Origin: Brevibacillus brevis NBRC 100599 | Lineage (GTDB): Bacteria; Bacillota; Bacilli; Brevibacillales; Brevibacillaceae | Direction: 5' to 3' | Assembly (NCBI RefSeq): GCF_000010165.1 | Contig: NC_012491.1 | Span: 197,501 to 260,000, forward strand | DNA: 62,500 nt | Shown: piece by piece, positions 32,188 to 43,184 of the stretch | Numbering within the stretch: position 1 is the stretch's first letter | Layout: each line of letters opens with the position of its first letter | Translations under genes and position numbers: made by a program | Notes under the pieces: generated by a model | Database searches by the model: none | Seen by the model: only the letters and a program-made list of their open reading frames with translations | What the model was told of the DNA's origin: nothing

Positions 32188-32658
32188 ATGCCTCGTAAAG
32201 GTCCTGTAACCCGTCGTGACGTGCTGCCTGATCCTATTCACAACAGCAAGTTGGTTACTCGCTTGATTAACCGCCTGATGTTGGATGGTAAGCGTGGTGT
32301 AGCTCAGAACATTCTCTACAACGCATTTGACATCATCCAGGAGCGCACAGGTCGCAACCCGATGGAAGTGTTTGAAGAAGCACTGAAAAACGTAATGCCA
32401 GTACTGGAAGTTAAAGCTCGCCGTGTAGGTGGTGCTAACTACCAAGTACCAATCGAAGTAAAACCGGAGCGCCGTACCACTCTTGGCCTGCGTTGGATGG
32501 TTAACTACTCCCGTAACCGTGGAGAGAAAACCATGGAACAACGTCTTGCTAACGAGATCATGGACGCTGCTAACAACACCGGTGCAGCAGTTAAAAAGCG
32601 TGAAGACACACACAAGATGGCTGAAGCGAACAAAGCGTTTGCTCACTATCGCTGGTAG
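32188..32658 (+). CDS. rpsG: 30S ribosomal protein S7
   Basis: 156 residues beginning [17 protein letters not shown], with the C-terminal region [19 protein letters not shown]7 nucleates assembly of the 16S 3' domain and lines the E site. GAAGGAGGG precedes the ATG. Confidence 0.98.
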   Translation: MPRKGPVTRRDVLPDPIHNSKLVTRLINRLMLDGKRGVAQNILYNAFDIIQERTGRNPMEVFEEALKNVMPVLEVKARRVGGANYQVPIEVKPERRTTLGLRWMVNYSRNRGEKTMEQRLANEIMDAANNTGAAVKKREDTHKMAEANKAFAHYRW

Positions 32659-32727
32659 GAATTGAATCGGGTGTCCGTATTGGATACCCGTTTATTCTCA
32701 AACTCGAGTATGGAAGGAGCATACCTA

Positions 32728-34806
32728 ATGGCTCGCGAGTTCTCTTTGCCGAATACGCGTAATATCGGTATCATGGCTCACATCGATGCTGGTAAGACGA
32801 CGACTACTGAGCGTATTCTGTTCTACACTGGTCGCGTTCATAAAATTGGTGAGGTGCACGAAGGTGCAGCAACCATGGACTGGATGGAACAAGAGCAAGA
32901 GCGTGGTATCACGATCACTTCGGCTGCTACTACTGCTCAATGGAATGGCCATCGAATCAACATTATCGATACGCCAGGCCACGTAGACTTCACTGTTGAA
33001 GTTGAGCGCTCCCTCCGCGTTCTTGACGGTGCTGTAACCGTTTTTGACGCAAAAGGTGGCGTTGAGCCGCAAACCGAAACCGTATGGCGCCAAGCTGACC
33101 GCTATGGCGTACCACGCATGTGCTACATCAACAAAATGGATATCATGGGTGCTAACTTTGATATGTGCTTGGGTCAGATCAAATCTCGCCTGGGTGCAAA
33201 TCCAGTAGCGATCCAATATCCAATCGGTGCAGAAGATCAATTCAAAGGTATGGTTGACCTGATTGAAATGAAGGCAATCGTATATACTGATGACTTGGGT
33301 AAAACTTCTGACTCCGCTGAAATCCCTGCTGACCTGCTCGCTCGTTGCGAAGAACTTCGTATGGCGATGGTTGAGGCAGCTGCAGAACAAGACGAAGAGC
33401 TCATGATGAAGTACTTGGAAGGCGAAGAGCTGACCAACGACGAAATCCGTGCTGCTCTGCGTAAGGGTACTATCGACTGCAAACTGACGCCGGTAATGTG
33501 CGGTTCTTCTTATAAGAACAAAGGTGTTCAGCCTATGCTGGACAACGTAGTTGCTTACCTGCCGTCTCCAGTAGATATCCCTGCAATTAAAGGTACATTG
33601 CCAGATACTGAAGATGAAGTTGATCGTCCAGCTGACGACAACGGTCCGTTCTCTGCTCTTGCGTTCAAGATCATGACTGACCCGTATGTTGGTCGTTTGA
33701 CTTTCTTCCGCGTATACTCCGGTGTACTGAACTCCGGTTCTTACGTTCTCAACTCTACCAAGGGTAAACGTGAGCGCGTAGGCCGTATCCTGCAAATGCA
33801 CGCAAACCACCGTGAAGAGATCACAACGGTTTACTCCGGTGACATTGCTGCAGCTGTAGGTTTGAAAGATACAACAACTGGTGATACTCTGTGTGATGAA
33901 AAGGCTCCAGTAATCCTTGAGTCTATGGACTTCCCAGAGCCAGTTATTTCTGTTGCGATCGAACCAAAATCCAAAGCAGACCAAGACAAGATGGGTATCG
34001 GCCTGTCCAAGCTTGCTGAAGAGGATCCAACGTTCAGAACTCGCACGGATGAAGAGACTGGTCAAACAATCATCTCCGGTATGGGTGAGCTTCACCTGGA
34101 GATTATCGTAGACCGTCTGAAACGCGAATTTAAAGTCGAGTCGAACGTAGGTGCTCCACAGGTTGCTTACCGTGAAACATTCCGTAACGCAGCAAAAGTG
34201 GAAGGTAAATTCGTTCGTCAGTCCGGTGGTCGTGGTCAATACGGTCACGTTTGGGTGGAATTCGCTCCACTTGAAGCTGGTCAAGGCTTCCAATTCGAAA
34301 ACAAAATCGTTGGTGGTGTAGTACCACGCGAATACATCCCTGCTGTTCAAGCGGGTATCGAAGAGTCCATGAAAAATGGTGTTATCGCCGGCTTCCCGTT
34401 GGTTGATATCAAAGCTACTATCGTAGACGGTAGCTACCATGATGTTGACTCCAACGAGATGGCATTTAAAGTAGCAGGTTCCCTCGCATTGAAGGAAGCT
34501 GCGAAAAAATGTGGCGCTGTACTGCTCGAGCCAATCATGAAAGTAGAAGTTACAATGCCAGAAGAGTACATGGGCGACGTTATGGGCGACCTGAACTCCC
34601 GCCGCGGTCGTATCGAAGGTATGGAAGCTCGTGCAAATGCACAAGTAATCCGTGCAATGGTACCACTGTCCGAGATGTTTGGTTACTCCACAATTCTTCG
34701 TTCCCGTACCCAAGGCCGTGGCGTTTACTCCATGGTGATCGACCACTACGAAGAAGTACCTAAATTTATCGCTGAAGAGATCATCAAGAAATCTAAAGGC
34801 GAATAA
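32728..34806 (+). CDS. fusA: Elongation factor G
   Basis: 692 residues. G1 is [16 protein letters not shown]3 [10 protein letters not shown]4 NKMD; domains II-V follow, with the domain IV tip including [11 protein letters not shown]. The chosen ATG follows GGAAGGAG; the frame stays open to 32662 without a better site. Drives translocation and, with RRF, ribosome recycling. Confidence 0.98.
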   Translation: MAREFSLPNTRNIGIMAHIDAGKTTTTERILFYTGRVHKIGEVHEGAATMDWMEQEQERGITITSAATTAQWNGHRINIIDTPGHVDFTVEVERSLRVLDGAVTVFDAKGGVEPQTETVWRQADRYGVPRMCYINKMDIMGANFDMCLGQIKSRLGANPVAIQYPIGAEDQFKGMVDLIEMKAIVYTDDLGKTSDSAEIPADLLARCEELRMAMVEAAAEQDEELMMKYLEGEELTNDEIRAALRKGTIDCKLTPVMCGSSYKNKGVQPMLDNVVAYLPSPVDIPAIKGTLPDTEDEVDRPADDNGPFSALAFKIMTDPYVGRLTFFRVYSGVLNSGSYVLNSTKGKRERVGRILQMHANHREEITTVYSGDIAAAVGLKDTTTGDTLCDEKAPVILESMDFPEPVISVAIEPKSKADQDKMGIGLSKLAEEDPTFRTRTDEETGQTIISGMGELHLEIIVDRLKREFKVESNVGAPQVAYRETFRNAAKVEGKFVRQSGGRGQYGHVWVEFAPLEAGQGFQFENKIVGGVVPREYIPAVQAGIEESMKNGVIAGFPLVDIKATIVDGSYHDVDSNEMAFKVAGSLALKEAAKKCGAVLLEPIMKVEVTMPEEYMGDVMGDLNSRRGRIEGMEARANAQVIRAMVPLSEMFGYSTILRSRTQGRGVYSMVIDHYEEVPKFIAEEIIKKSKGE

Positions 34807-34834
34807 TTACAGGTTACAGCTTTATCTTGCAATC

Positions 34835-34885
34835 AGAAAGGTTTACAATATGGAAGGGACAACCATTCGTAAGGTAAACCTTTCT
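34835..34885 (+). repeat. Perfect 12-bp inverted repeat in the fusA-tuf intergenic region
   Basis: AGAAAGGTTTAC (34835-34846) and GTAAACCTTTCT (34874-34885) are exactly complementary, separated by 27 bases. No T-run follows. It lies 42 bases before the tuf start and is a candidate regulatory RNA or processing site. Confidence 0.75.
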
Positions 34886-34926
34886 TCAAACCATAAAACC
34901 CTTATCTATAAGGAGGCTTTTCTCTC

Positions 34927-36117
34927 ATGGCAAAAGCGAAATTCGAGCGTAATAAACCACACGTTAACATTGGTACTATCGGTCACGTTGACCATGGTAA
35001 AACTACCCTGACTGCTGCTATCACAACTGTTTTGGCACAAACAGGTCAAGCACAAGCAATGAACTATGCATCTATCGACGCTGCTCCAGAAGAAAAAGAG
35101 CGCGGTATCACTATCAACACTGCTCACGTTGAGTATGAAACTGAAAACCGTCACTATGCTCACGTTGACTGCCCTGGTCACGCGGACTATGTGAAAAACA
35201 TGATTACTGGTGCTGCTCAAATGGACGGCGCAATCCTGGTTGTATCCGCAGCTGATGGCCCTATGCCACAAACTCGCGAGCACATCCTGCTCTCCAAACA
35301 AGTAGGCGTACCTTACATCGTAGTATTCATGAACAAATGCGACATGGTAGACGATGAAGAGTTGTTGGAACTGGTTGAAATGGAAATCCGTGACCTGTTG
35401 TCTCAATATGAGTTCCCAGGTGACGACACTCCAGTAATCAAAGGTTCTGCTAAAGAAGCTTTGGATAACCCAACTGGTGAGTGGGCTAAGAAAATTGGCG
35501 AACTGATGGAAGCTGTTGACAGCTACATCCCAACTCCTGAGCGTGCAACTGACAAGCCGTTCCTGATGCCTGTAGAGGACGTGTTCACGATCACTGGTCG
35601 TGGTACTGTTGCTACTGGTCGTGTAGAGCGCGGTATCGTTAAAGTTGGTGACCAAGTAGAAATCATTGGTCTGGCTGAAGAAACTAAAAACACAACTGTA
35701 ACTGGTGTTGAGATGTTCCGCAAATTGCTGGATCAAGCTCAAGCTGGTGACAACATCGGTGCTCTGCTGCGCGGTGTAGACCGTAACGACATCGAGCGTG
35801 GACAATGCTTGGCGAAACCAGGTTCCGTTAAGCCTTACACTAAGTTCAAAGCAGAAGTTTACGTTCTGTCCAAAGAAGAAGGCGGACGTCACACTCCTTT
35901 CTTTGCTAACTACCGTCCACAATTCTACTTCCGTACAACTGACGTAACAGGTATCATCCAACTGCCAGAAGGCGTTGAAATGATCATGCCTGGCGACAAC
36001 ACTGAGTTCACTGTAGAACTGATCGCTCCAGTAGCGATGGAACAAGGTACTCGCTTCGCGATCCGCGAAGGTGGCCGTACAGTAGGCGCTGGCGTTGTAG
36101 CTTCTATCGACGCGTAA
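34927..36117 (+). CDS. tuf: Elongation factor Tu
   Basis: 396 residues: G1 [10 protein letters not shown]3 [10 protein letters not shown]4 NKCD, G5 SAKEA; domains II and III complete. AAGGAGG precedes the ATG. Strong codon bias fits a very highly expressed protein. Delivers aminoacyl-tRNA to the ribosome. Last gene of the str operon. Confidence 0.99.
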   Translation: MAKAKFERNKPHVNIGTIGHVDHGKTTLTAAITTVLAQTGQAQAMNYASIDAAPEEKERGITINTAHVEYETENRHYAHVDCPGHADYVKNMITGAAQMDGAILVVSAADGPMPQTREHILLSKQVGVPYIVVFMNKCDMVDDEELLELVEMEIRDLLSQYEFPGDDTPVIKGSAKEALDNPTGEWAKKIGELMEAVDSYIPTPERATDKPFLMPVEDVFTITGRGTVATGRVERGIVKVGDQVEIIGLAEETKNTTVTGVEMFRKLLDQAQAGDNIGALLRGVDRNDIERGQCLAKPGSVKPYTKFKAEVYVLSKEEGGRHTPFFANYRPQFYFRTTDVTGIIQLPEGVEMIMPGDNTEFTVELIAPVAMEQGTRFAIREGGRTVGAGVVASIDA

Positions 36118-36133
36118 GATATACGGATACACA

Positions 36134-36165
36134 AAACCCGACAACTTTGGTTGTCGGGTTTTTTT
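36134..36165 (+). terminator. Strong terminator of the str operon
   Basis: AAACCCGACAAC and GTTGTCGGGTTT form a perfect 12-base stem with a four-base loop and a T-run. Confidence 0.96.
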
Positions 36166-36214
36166 ATGTGCATTTATCGAACTTTTAAATAACTCCCATC
36201 AAAATCATTCAATT

Positions 36215-36240
36215 TGCCTCTCGTAGCAATATGCTACAAT
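36215..36240 (+). promoter_or_regulatory. Candidate promoter with palindrome upstream of the EamA transporter
   Basis: TTGCCT (36214-36219) and TACAAT (36235-36240) with a 15-base spacer, shorter than ideal. The spacer contains GTAGCA-ATA-TGCTAC (36223-36237), a perfect six-base inverted repeat that runs into the -10 box and could be an operator. Confidence 0.5.
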
Positions 36241-36270
36241 ACCATCAGGATTGGATGGGGGATAGTAGAG

Positions 36271-37206
36271 ATGAAAAATAATGAGCGATTATTGTTTCTT
36301 ATGCTTGCGGGTGTTGTCACACTGTGGGGCTTGAATGTCGTCATGGTCAAGTATTTAACCACGTTTCCTCCATTATATGTCGCGGCTATACGCATGACTG
36401 TTGGTGGAATCTGTTTATCACCACTCATCTTCTTATACAGAAAGAGCTTGCGATTTAGCAAAACGGATTGGTTCTTGTTAGCTGGAGTCGGTGCTAGTTC
36501 TATCGCACTTCATCAAATAACGCTTGCAGCAGGTGTTCAATACACGACAGCAGGAAATGCATCTCTTATTCTTGGATTAAATCCGTTGGCAACGGCTCTC
36601 TTGGCGATGCTATTCTTAGGGGAAGGCATGTCTTTGAAAAAAGGGCTTGGCATTGGAATGGGGTTTGCAGGAGTGTTGATTGTCGTCATCTCTCAGCACG
36701 GTGGCCTTCATATGAATGGCTGGGGAGATGCCATTATGTTTTTCTCCATGCTCATGTATGTAACGGGTGGTTTACTCATTCGAAAGTTGGTCGTAAGAGG
36801 TGTACCGGTACTTTTAATTACGGCTTTATCGCAAACGTTTGGGGTCATCTTCTTGTGGGGAGTCGCATTGACTGTTCAACCAGCTTCCTATTATTTTTCT
36901 TTGGACGTTTCCTCCTTCCAGTGGCTTGTGATTTTTGCTTCAGGTGCGCTGTCAACTGCGCTCGGCTCAGTCGGCTGGAATTATGGGATACGTCAGCTCG
37001 GGGCGAGTCGAACAGCTGTATTCCTAAATGGAATGCCAATGGCCAGTTTGGTATTTGCGGCGATATTCCTGGGAGAAAGCCTTCAACTCGTACACCTACT
37101 AGCACTGTGCATGATTGTAGGCGGTGTATACTTGGGATCACGTAGCTTGGTAAGGCCGAAAGCTACCTGTGCAGCAGCACCCTCTGATATAACAACAAAA
37201 GCGTAG
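36271..37206 (+). CDS. EamA/DMT-family permease
   Basis: 311 residues, nearly all in about ten hydrophobic helices arranged as two EamA repeats: first from LFLMLAGVVTLWGLNVV, second from WGDAIMFFSMLMYVTGG, ending in LGESLQLVHLLALCMIVGG. Family members export small metabolites or amino acids; the substrate is unknown. GGATGGGGGAT precedes ATG 36271. Codon use is less biased than that of its ribosomal neighbours. The gene stands alone, between terminators, and interrupts the tuf-rpsJ region. Confidence 0.88.
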   Translation: MKNNERLLFLMLAGVVTLWGLNVVMVKYLTTFPPLYVAAIRMTVGGICLSPLIFLYRKSLRFSKTDWFLLAGVGASSIALHQITLAAGVQYTTAGNASLILGLNPLATALLAMLFLGEGMSLKKGLGIGMGFAGVLIVVISQHGGLHMNGWGDAIMFFSMLMYVTGGLLIRKLVVRGVPVLLITALSQTFGVIFLWGVALTVQPASYYFSLDVSSFQWLVIFASGALSTALGSVGWNYGIRQLGASRTAVFLNGMPMASLVFAAIFLGESLQLVHLLALCMIVGGVYLGSRSLVRPKATCAAAPSDITTKA

Positions 37207-37230
37207 GACGATAAATTGTCCTACGCTTTT
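37198..37230. terminator. Bidirectional terminator between the permease and globin genes
   Basis: AAAGCGTAGGAC and GTCCTACGCTTT form a perfect 12-base stem with an eight-base loop; A-run on one side and T-run on the other allow use from both strands. The stop codon of the permease lies in the first arm. Confidence 0.92.
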
Positions 37231-37232
37231 TC

Positions 37233-37619
37233 TTATTGATCCCACTTATTGACCATATGGTGAGCAGTTAAACGCAAGCGATCAAAGATTTGCTTCCGAA
37301 TTTCGCCCTCTAGTCCAGTCAGGTTCATGGCTTTATCCATACAAGATAGCCAAGCCTCTGCCTGTACAGGTCCAATGGGGAAAGGCATGTGTCGTGCCCG
37401 CAGCATCGGATGACCATGGGCGTCCGAATAAAGGCTTGGACCACCGAGAAACTGCGTCAAAAACTGATATTGACGCTCCTTCACGTGGGTTAAATCTTCA
37501 GGGAAGAGGTCGTTAATATCGGGATGCTGTTTTACCAGATCGTAAAAGGTATCGACAAGACGGGTCAAAGTATCTGCACCGCCAATGATTTCATAAGGGG
37601 TTTGATTCACATCAGACAT
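37233..37619 (-). CDS. Truncated haemoglobin, group II (YjbI-like)
   Basis: 128 residues. YEIIGGADTLTRLVDTFYDLV is the N-terminal globin region (given in pieces: YEIIGGADTL, then LVDTFYDLV with the B10 tyrosine); ARHMPFPIG holds the proximal histidine and EAWLSCMD the conserved G8 tryptophan of group II proteins. Likely binds oxygen or NO. ATG at 37619 follows GGAGG by nine bases on the - strand; the frame extends seven codons upstream without a site. A TATAAT-like box at 37681-37676 lacks a good -35. Confidence 0.88.
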   Translation of the reverse strand: MSDVNQTPYEIIGGADTLTRLVDTFYDLVKQHPDINDLFPEDLTHVKERQYQFLTQFLGGPSLYSDAHGHPMLRARHMPFPIGPVQAEAWLSCMDKAMNLTGLEGEIRKQIFDRLRLTAHHMVNKWDQ

Positions 37620-37811
37620 TGAGGAAAACCTCCATTTCATAACGATTACAATCCTAAGTATAACGTCTTCCTTCTATTATAGATAGATGACTTGGCAGGT
37701 TGGCAGGTAATCCCGCTTGCCTTTCTTCCTTGAAATCTGTATGATGGTCAAGGTGAGCCATTCAGTAGGCACACCATGTACAAAAAAATATACGGAAACC
37801 CAAGAAAAAAC

Positions 37812-37840
37812 TTGCGTTGCCCAAATCTTTTTAGTACAAT
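37812..37840 (+). promoter_or_regulatory. Promoter of the S10 operon
   Basis: TTGCGT (37812-37817), 17 bases, TACAAT (37835-37840). It lies in the 356-base gap between the globin and rpsJ and gives a leader of about 130 bases. Confidence 0.78.
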
Positions 37841-37850
37841 ATTGAATGTT

Positions 37851-37916
37851 GGTCATGGACTTGCGATGATGTGGGAGGTTGCTGACACACCCGGCCCCTT
37901 TGCCATGACCGGGGTG
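37851..37916 (+). other. S10 operon leader with two mutually exclusive helices
   Basis: GGTCATGG (37851-37858) is exactly complementary to CCATGACC (37903-37910); alternatively CACACCCGG (37886-37894) pairs with CCGGGGTG (37909-37916) with one bulge. Both use the bases at 37909-37910, so the folds compete. No T-run follows. Not a leader family I can name. Confidence 0.55.
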
Positions 37917-37948
37917 CAGGATATTTCCACGGAGAAATGTCTGTTTAA

Positions 37949-38284
<336 letters not shown>

Positions 38285-38434
38285 GGTCCCAAAAAGCGAT
38301 ACACGCGCAGACGTTGTCTTGATAAGCGTGTTACACCAAGCAACAAACCCTTAAAATGGCACCCCTGCGCATCGATGGGGACTTGATACAACATAAAAAG
38401 CGTTTTACTGAAATAAGCACAGGAGGTGGCACAA

Positions 38435-39064
38435 ATGACCAAAGGAATCTTAGGGAAAAAACTTGGTATGACTCAAGTTTTTGGTCCAAACGGAACAGCG
38501 ACTGCTGTAACGGTCATCGAGGTTGGTTCCAACGTAGTTCTTCAGAAGAAAGACGTTGAGACTGACGGTTATGAAGCGATTCAAATCGGCTTCGAAGACA
38601 AAAAAGAACAGCGCGCTAACAAGCCGGAAAAAGGACATGCAGCGAAAGCTAACACTGCTCCTAAGCGCTTCATTCGCGAAATTCGCGGAGTTAACCTCGC
38701 TGATTACGAGGTTGGTCAAGAGTTGAAGGCTGACATTTTTGCCGAGGGAGAAATGGTGGACGTAGCTGGCGTATCCAAGGGTAAAGGTTTCCAAGGTGCG
38801 ATCAAACGTCACAATCAATCCCGCGGTCCTATGGCTCACGGTTCGCGTTACCATCGCGGTCCAGGTTCCATGGGTGCTGTAGCTCCGAACCGCGTATTTA
38901 AAGGTCAAACACTGCCAGGTCAAATGGGTGGCGACAACGTTACCATTCAAAACCTGGAAGTAATTAAAGTAGATACAGAACGTAACCTGGTTCTCGTAAA
39001 AGGCTCCGTGCCTGGTCCGAAAAACAGCTGCGTACTGGTATCCACGGCAGTCAAGAAGAACTAG
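38435..39064 (+). CDS. rplC: 50S ribosomal protein L3
   Basis: 209 residues; [13 protein letters not shown] at the start and the peptidyl-transferase-centre loop [16 protein letters not shown] 38435 follows AGGAGGTGG. A 150-base spacer separates it from rpsJ and contains two short inverted repeats (ACACGC/GCGTGT at 38301-38331 and CCCC/GGGG at 38362-38380) but no clear promoter. Confidence 0.97.
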   Translation: MTKGILGKKLGMTQVFGPNGTATAVTVIEVGSNVVLQKKDVETDGYEAIQIGFEDKKEQRANKPEKGHAAKANTAPKRFIREIRGVNLADYEVGQELKADIFAEGEMVDVAGVSKGKGFQGAIKRHNQSRGPMAHGSRYHRGPGSMGAVAPNRVFKGQTLPGQMGGDNVTIQNLEVIKVDTERNLVLVKGSVPGPKNSCVLVSTAVKKN

Positions 39065-39084
39065 TAAGGAAAGGAGGAACTGAC

Positions 39085-39708
39085 ATGCCGAAAGTAGCTC
39101 TTTATAACCAAACCGGTTCTCAAGTTGGCGAAATCGATCTGGCAGACAGCGTATTTGGTATTGAGCCTAACAGCGCAGTTCTGTACGATGCGATCGTGAT
39201 GCAACAAGCATCCCAACGCCAAGGTACACATGATGTAAAGAACCGTTCTGAAGTACGTGGTGGTGGCCGCAAGCCATGGCGCCAAAAAGGTACAGGTCGT
39301 GCACGCCAAGGTTCCATTCGCTCTCCGCAATGGAAAGGTGGCGGTGTTGTATTCGGTCCAACTCCGCGCAAATACGGTTACAAACTGAACCGTAAAGTTC
39401 GCCGTTTGGCTCTGAAATCTGCACTTTCCACGAAAGTACAAAACAACGAACTCCTGGTATTGGAAGCTTTGAACTTCGCAGCTCCAAAAACTAAGGAAAT
39501 GACAGCTGTTCTGAGCAGCTTGAAAGTAGATCGCAAAGTTCTGATCGTTACTTCCGAGTACGACCAAAACGTAGCGCTCGCTTCCCGCAATATCCCAGGT
39601 ACAAAAATCGTAGATGCTGCAGGCATTAACGTTCTTGATCTGGTAGCGCATGACAAAGTAATCGTGACGAGAGAAGCGGTTGCGAAAGTAGAGGAGGTGC
39701 TCGCATAA
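39085..39708 (+). CDS. rplD: 50S ribosomal protein L4
   Basis: 207 residues. [20 protein letters not shown] is the conserved exit-tunnel loop where macrolide-resistance changes occur; it is wild type here. AAAGGAGG precedes the ATG. Its last base is the first base of rplW, so translation is coupled. Confidence 0.98.
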   Translation: MPKVALYNQTGSQVGEIDLADSVFGIEPNSAVLYDAIVMQQASQRQGTHDVKNRSEVRGGGRKPWRQKGTGRARQGSIRSPQWKGGGVVFGPTPRKYGYKLNRKVRRLALKSALSTKVQNNELLVLEALNFAAPKTKEMTAVLSSLKVDRKVLIVTSEYDQNVALASRNIPGTKIVDAAGINVLDLVAHDKVIVTREAVAKVEEVLA

Positions 39709-39998
39709 TGAAGAGCCTTCATGATGTCCTTAAACGCCCTGTCATTACCGAGCGCACCACTGATATGATGGCTGAGAAGAAGTACGTTTTCGAAGTACCT
39801 CTCAAAGCTAACAAAACAGAAATCAAACAAGCTGTTGAAAAAGTATTTGGCGTAAAAGTAGAAGCAGTTAACACAGTTCGTGTACCTGCGAAACCAAAAC
39901 GCTACGGAAAATACTCCGGTTACACGTCCGAGTGGAAGAAAGCAATCGTTAAGCTGACTGATGACAGCAAAGAATTGGCCTTCTACGAGGGAGTATAA
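39708..39998 (+). CDS. rplW: 50S ribosomal protein L23
   Basis: 96 residues; [17 protein letters not shown] at the N-terminus and the central [16 protein letters not shown]. Located at the tunnel exit, docking trigger factor, SRP and SecY. The AGAGGAGGTG site lies within the end of rplD and the ATG overlaps its stop by one base. Confidence 0.97.
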   Translation: MKSLHDVLKRPVITERTTDMMAEKKYVFEVPLKANKTEIKQAVEKVFGVKVEAVNTVRVPAKPKRYGKYSGYTSEWKKAIVKLTDDSKELAFYEGV

Positions 39999-40030
39999 CC
40001 TCGACGACTACCGAAAAGGAGGGTATTAAC

Positions 40031-40861
40031 ATGGGTATCAAAAAGTTTAAACCGACTTCTCCTGGTCGTCGCCAAATGACGGTTTCTACTTTCGAGGAGA
40101 TCACCACGTCGACTCCCGAAAAATCCTTGTTGGCGCCTCTCAGCAAAAAAGCTGGTCGCAACAACCAAGGTAGAATTACCGTTCGTCATCAAGGTGGCGG
40201 TCATAAACGTAAATACCGTATTATCGACTTCAAACGTAACAAAGATGGTATCATTGGTCGCGTAGCAACCATTGAATACGATCCAAACCGTTCCGCTAAC
40301 ATCGCGCTGATCAACTATGCAGACGGTGAAAAGCGTTACATTATCGCTCCACACAACCTGAAAGTGGGCGACCAGATCGTATCCGGAGCAGATGCCGACA
40401 TCAAAATCGGTAACGCACTGCCAATGGAGAAAATCCCGGTAGGTACTACCATCCACAACATCGAGCTGAAACCTGGTAAAGGCGGCCAATTGGTGCGCGC
40501 TGCTGGTACATCTGCTCAATTGCTTGGTCGTGATGGTGAGTTCGTAATCGTTCGCCTGTCTTCCGGTGAAACTCGCCGCATCCACAACGTATGCCGCGCT
40601 ACTATCGGTCAAGTAGGTAACCTGGATCACGAACTGCTGAACATCGGTAAAGCAGGACGTTCCCGCTGGTTGGGTATCCGTCCAACTGTTCGCGGTAGCG
40701 TAATGAACCCTAACGATCACCCACACGGTGGTGGTGAAGGTCGCGCTCCAATCGGTCGTAAGGCTCCTGTTACTCCTTGGGGTAAACCAACCCTGGGTCT
40801 CAAGACTCGTAAGAAGAAGAACAAGTCCGACCAATACATCATCCGCCGCCGCAAGAAGTAA
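40031..40861 (+). CDS. rplB: 50S ribosomal protein L2
   Basis: 276 residues; [20 protein letters not shown] and [15 protein letters not shown], with the histidine near the peptidyl transferase centre. AAAAGGAGGG precedes the ATG. Confidence 0.98.
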   Translation: MGIKKFKPTSPGRRQMTVSTFEEITTSTPEKSLLAPLSKKAGRNNQGRITVRHQGGGHKRKYRIIDFKRNKDGIIGRVATIEYDPNRSANIALINYADGEKRYIIAPHNLKVGDQIVSGADADIKIGNALPMEKIPVGTTIHNIELKPGKGGQLVRAAGTSAQLLGRDGEFVIVRLSSGETRRIHNVCRATIGQVGNLDHELLNIGKAGRSRWLGIRPTVRGSVMNPNDHPHGGGEGRAPIGRKAPVTPWGKPTLGLKTRKKKNKSDQYIIRRRKK

Positions 40862-40910
40862 GGTAGGCTGATACTATAACCGAACGCCTTTGGCGAAGGG
40901 AGGTTCACTA

Positions 40911-41192
40911 ATGGGACGTAGTTTAAAAAAGGGTCCTTTCGTGGATGACCACTTGATGAAAAAAGTTGACGAGCAAAATGAAAAGAACGAGAAACGCGTG
41001 ATCAAAACTTGGTCTCGCCGTTCCACCATCTTCCCTGATTTCGTAGGACACACGTTTGCAGTTTACGATGGCCGCAAACATGTACCAGTATACGTATCGG
41101 AAGACATGGTTGGTCATAAATTGGGTGAATTCGCACCAACTCGTACCTTCAAGGGTCACGTCGACAACGACAAGAAGTCCAAGAAGCGCTAA
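40911..41192 (+). CDS. rpsS: 30S ribosomal protein S19
   Basis: 93 residues; [18 protein letters not shown] and [29 protein letters not shown] precedes ATG 40911; the frame upstream to 40890 is not supported by a site. S19 sits in the 30S head and contacts S13. Confidence 0.98.
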   Translation: MGRSLKKGPFVDDHLMKKVDEQNEKNEKRVIKTWSRRSTIFPDFVGHTFAVYDGRKHVPVYVSEDMVGHKLGEFAPTRTFKGHVDNDKKSKKR

Positions 41193-41221
41193 TTTTCTCT
41201 TGACAGAGAGGAGGTACAAAG

Positions 41222-41554
41222 ATGGAAGCAAAAGCAGTTGCACGCAACATTCGCATCGCGTCTCGTAAAGTTCGCCTGGTGGTAGACTTGATCAGAGGCA
41301 AGCAAGTAGGTGAAGCTTTGGCGATCTTGAAACACACGCCAAAGGCAGCTTCTCCAGTTGTTGAAAAACTCCTGAAGTCGGCTATTGCAAACGCTGAGCA
41401 CAACTATGAGATGGATCCAAACAGCCTCGTAGTGGGTAAAGTCTTCGTAGACCAAGGTCCTACGTTGAAGCGTTTCCGTCCGCGCGCTATGGGTCGCGCT
41501 AGCCGCATCCATAAACGCACGAGCCACATCACAGTGGTACTAAACGAGAAATAA
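41222..41554 (+). CDS. rplV: 50S ribosomal protein L22
   Basis: 110 residues; [17 protein letters not shown] at the start, and the tunnel-lining hairpin [18 protein letters not shown], without macrolide-resistance deletions. AGAGGAGGT precedes the ATG. Confidence 0.98.
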
Positions 41555-41567
41555 GGAGGGATTACGT

Positions 41568-42230
41568 GTGGGTCAAAAGGTAAGCCCGGTAGGTCTTCGG
41601 ATCGGTGTCATTCGTGACTGGGAGTCCAAATGGTACGCTGACAAGGACTTCGCAACTCTGTTGCACGAAGACTTGAAAATCCGCAAGTATGTAAAAGGGC
41701 GTCTGAAAGATGCTGCTGTATCCACGATCGAAATCGAACGCGCAGCTAATCGCGTGAACGTTACGATTCACACCGCTAAGCCTGGTATGGTAATTGGTAA
41801 AGGTGGTTCAGAGGTTGAAACTCTGCGCAAAACCCTGACTGATCTGACTGGCAAACGCGTTCATATCAATATCAACGAAATCAAACGTCCGGATCTGGAT
41901 GCTACTCTGGTAGCTGAAAATATTGCACGCCAATTAGAAAACCGCATTTCTTTCCGCCGTGCGCAAAAGCAATCGATCACTCGTACGCTGCGCTCTGGTG
42001 CTAAAGGTATCAAAACCTTGGTAAGCGGTCGTCTTGGCGGCGCGGACATCGCACGTTCTGAAGGTTACAGCGAAGGTACTGTTCCACTTCACACATTGCG
42101 CGCTGACATCGACTACGGTACTGCTGAAGCACATACCACTTATGGTCGCATCGGTGTTAAAGTGTGGATCTATCGTGGAGAAGTCCTTCCAGCGAGAAAG
42201 AACGTCGCTACTGAGGAAGGAGGCAAGTAA
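41568..42230 (+). CDS. rpsC: 30S ribosomal protein S3
   Basis: 220 residues. N-terminal KH domain with [12 protein letters not shown], then the C-terminal domain with [20 protein letters not shown]. Start is GTG 41568 after AAGGAGGG. S3 forms the mRNA entry channel and has helicase-related basic residues. Confidence 0.98.
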   Translation: MGQKVSPVGLRIGVIRDWESKWYADKDFATLLHEDLKIRKYVKGRLKDAAVSTIEIERAANRVNVTIHTAKPGMVIGKGGSEVETLRKTLTDLTGKRVHININEIKRPDLDATLVAENIARQLENRISFRRAQKQSITRTLRSGAKGIKTLVSGRLGGADIARSEGYSEGTVPLHTLRADIDYGTAEAHTTYGRIGVKVWIYRGEVLPARKNVATEEGGK

Positions 42231-42232
42231 TC

Positions 42233-42667
42233 ATGTTGACGCCAAAACGCGTGAAACACCGTAAACAACACCGCGGGAAAATGGCTGGTAACGCAAAAGG
42301 CGGTACTACTGTTGCGTTCGGTGAATACGGATTGCAAGCAATGGAACCATCTTGGGTAACTAACCGTCAGATCGAGGCAGCTCGTATCGCGATGACTCGT
42401 TACATCAAACGTGGTGGTAAAGTTTGGATCAAAATTTTCCCAGATAAACCAGTAACACAAAAACCGCTCGAAGTCCGCATGGGTTCCGGTAAAGGTTCTC
42501 CTGAGAAATGGGTAGCGGTAGTGAAGCCAGGCAAGATCATGTTCGAGCTTGCTGGTGTTCCTGAAGAAGTCGCTCGCGAAGCTATGCGTCTGGCTATGCA
42601 CAAACTGCCAATCAAGTGCAAGTTCGTGAAGCGTGAAGAAGTGGGTGGTGACGCACATGAAGGCTAA
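42233..42667 (+). CDS. rplP: 50S ribosomal protein L16
   Basis: 144 residues; [19 protein letters not shown] and the conserved block [17 protein letters not shown]. Starts two bases after rpsC, whose end carries the GAAGGAGG site. Its last 11 bases overlap rpmC. Binds near the A-site tRNA elbow. Confidence 0.98.
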   Translation: MLTPKRVKHRKQHRGKMAGNAKGGTTVAFGEYGLQAMEPSWVTNRQIEAARIAMTRYIKRGGKVWIKIFPDKPVTQKPLEVRMGSGKGSPEKWVAVVKPGKIMFELAGVPEEVAREAMRLAMHKLPIKCKFVKREEVGGDAHEG

Positions 42668-42854
42668 TGAGTACCGTAATTTGACCACTGCCGAGATCGA
42701 ACAAAACGTTACTTCTTTGAAAGAAGAGTTGTTCAACCTTCGTTTCCAGCTGGCTACGGGTCAACTCGAAACCACATCTCGTATTAAACAAGTGCGTAAG
42801 GATATTGCTCGTGCGAAAACCGTCCTGCGCCAGAGAGAATTGGGAATCGGCTAA
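42657..42854 (+). CDS. rpmC: 50S ribosomal protein L29
   Basis: 65 residues; two helices with [17 protein letters not shown], the family signature. ATG 42657 overlaps the end of rplP and follows GGGTGGTG. Near the tunnel exit. Confidence 0.97.
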   Translation: MKANEYRNLTTAEIEQNVTSLKEELFNLRFQLATGQLETTSRIKQVRKDIARAKTVLRQRELGIG

Positions 42855-42876
42855 TTATAGGAAGGAGGTTTGAACG

Positions 42877-43143
42877 ATGACCGCAGATCGCAATATGCGT
42901 CGAACAGTTGTAGGTCGCGTTGTTTCCGACAAAATGGATAAAACCATTGTTGTTCTTGTTGAAACTTACAAGACACATCCTTTGTACGGCAAACGCATGA
43001 AATTCTCGAAAAAGTTCAAGGCTCACGACGAGAACAACACGGCAAAAGTGGGCGACATCGTAGAAATCATGGAAACTCGTCCATTGTCTAAAGACAAGCG
43101 TTTCCGTTTGGTACGTATCGTCGAAGAGGCAGTAATCGTATAA
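42877..43143 (+). CDS. rpsQ: 30S ribosomal protein S17
   Basis: 88 residues, OB fold; [19 protein letters not shown] and [30 protein letters not shown] precedes the ATG. Primary binder of 16S rRNA. Confidence 0.98.
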   Translation: MTADRNMRRTVVGRVVSDKMDKTIVVLVETYKTHPLYGKRMKFSKKFKAHDENNTAKVGDIVEIMETRPLSKDKRFRLVRIVEEAVIV

Positions 43144-43184
43144 GTCAGATTTTCGGATATTAATTCCGAAAGGAGGAACAGTAA

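Noticed and set aside
32725..34746. A 673-codon open frame on the - strand opposite fusA, and similar long antisense frames opposite tuf and rpoB
   Set aside because: They mirror the strong codon bias of highly expressed genes, have no ribosome binding sites, and their translations look like no protein family.
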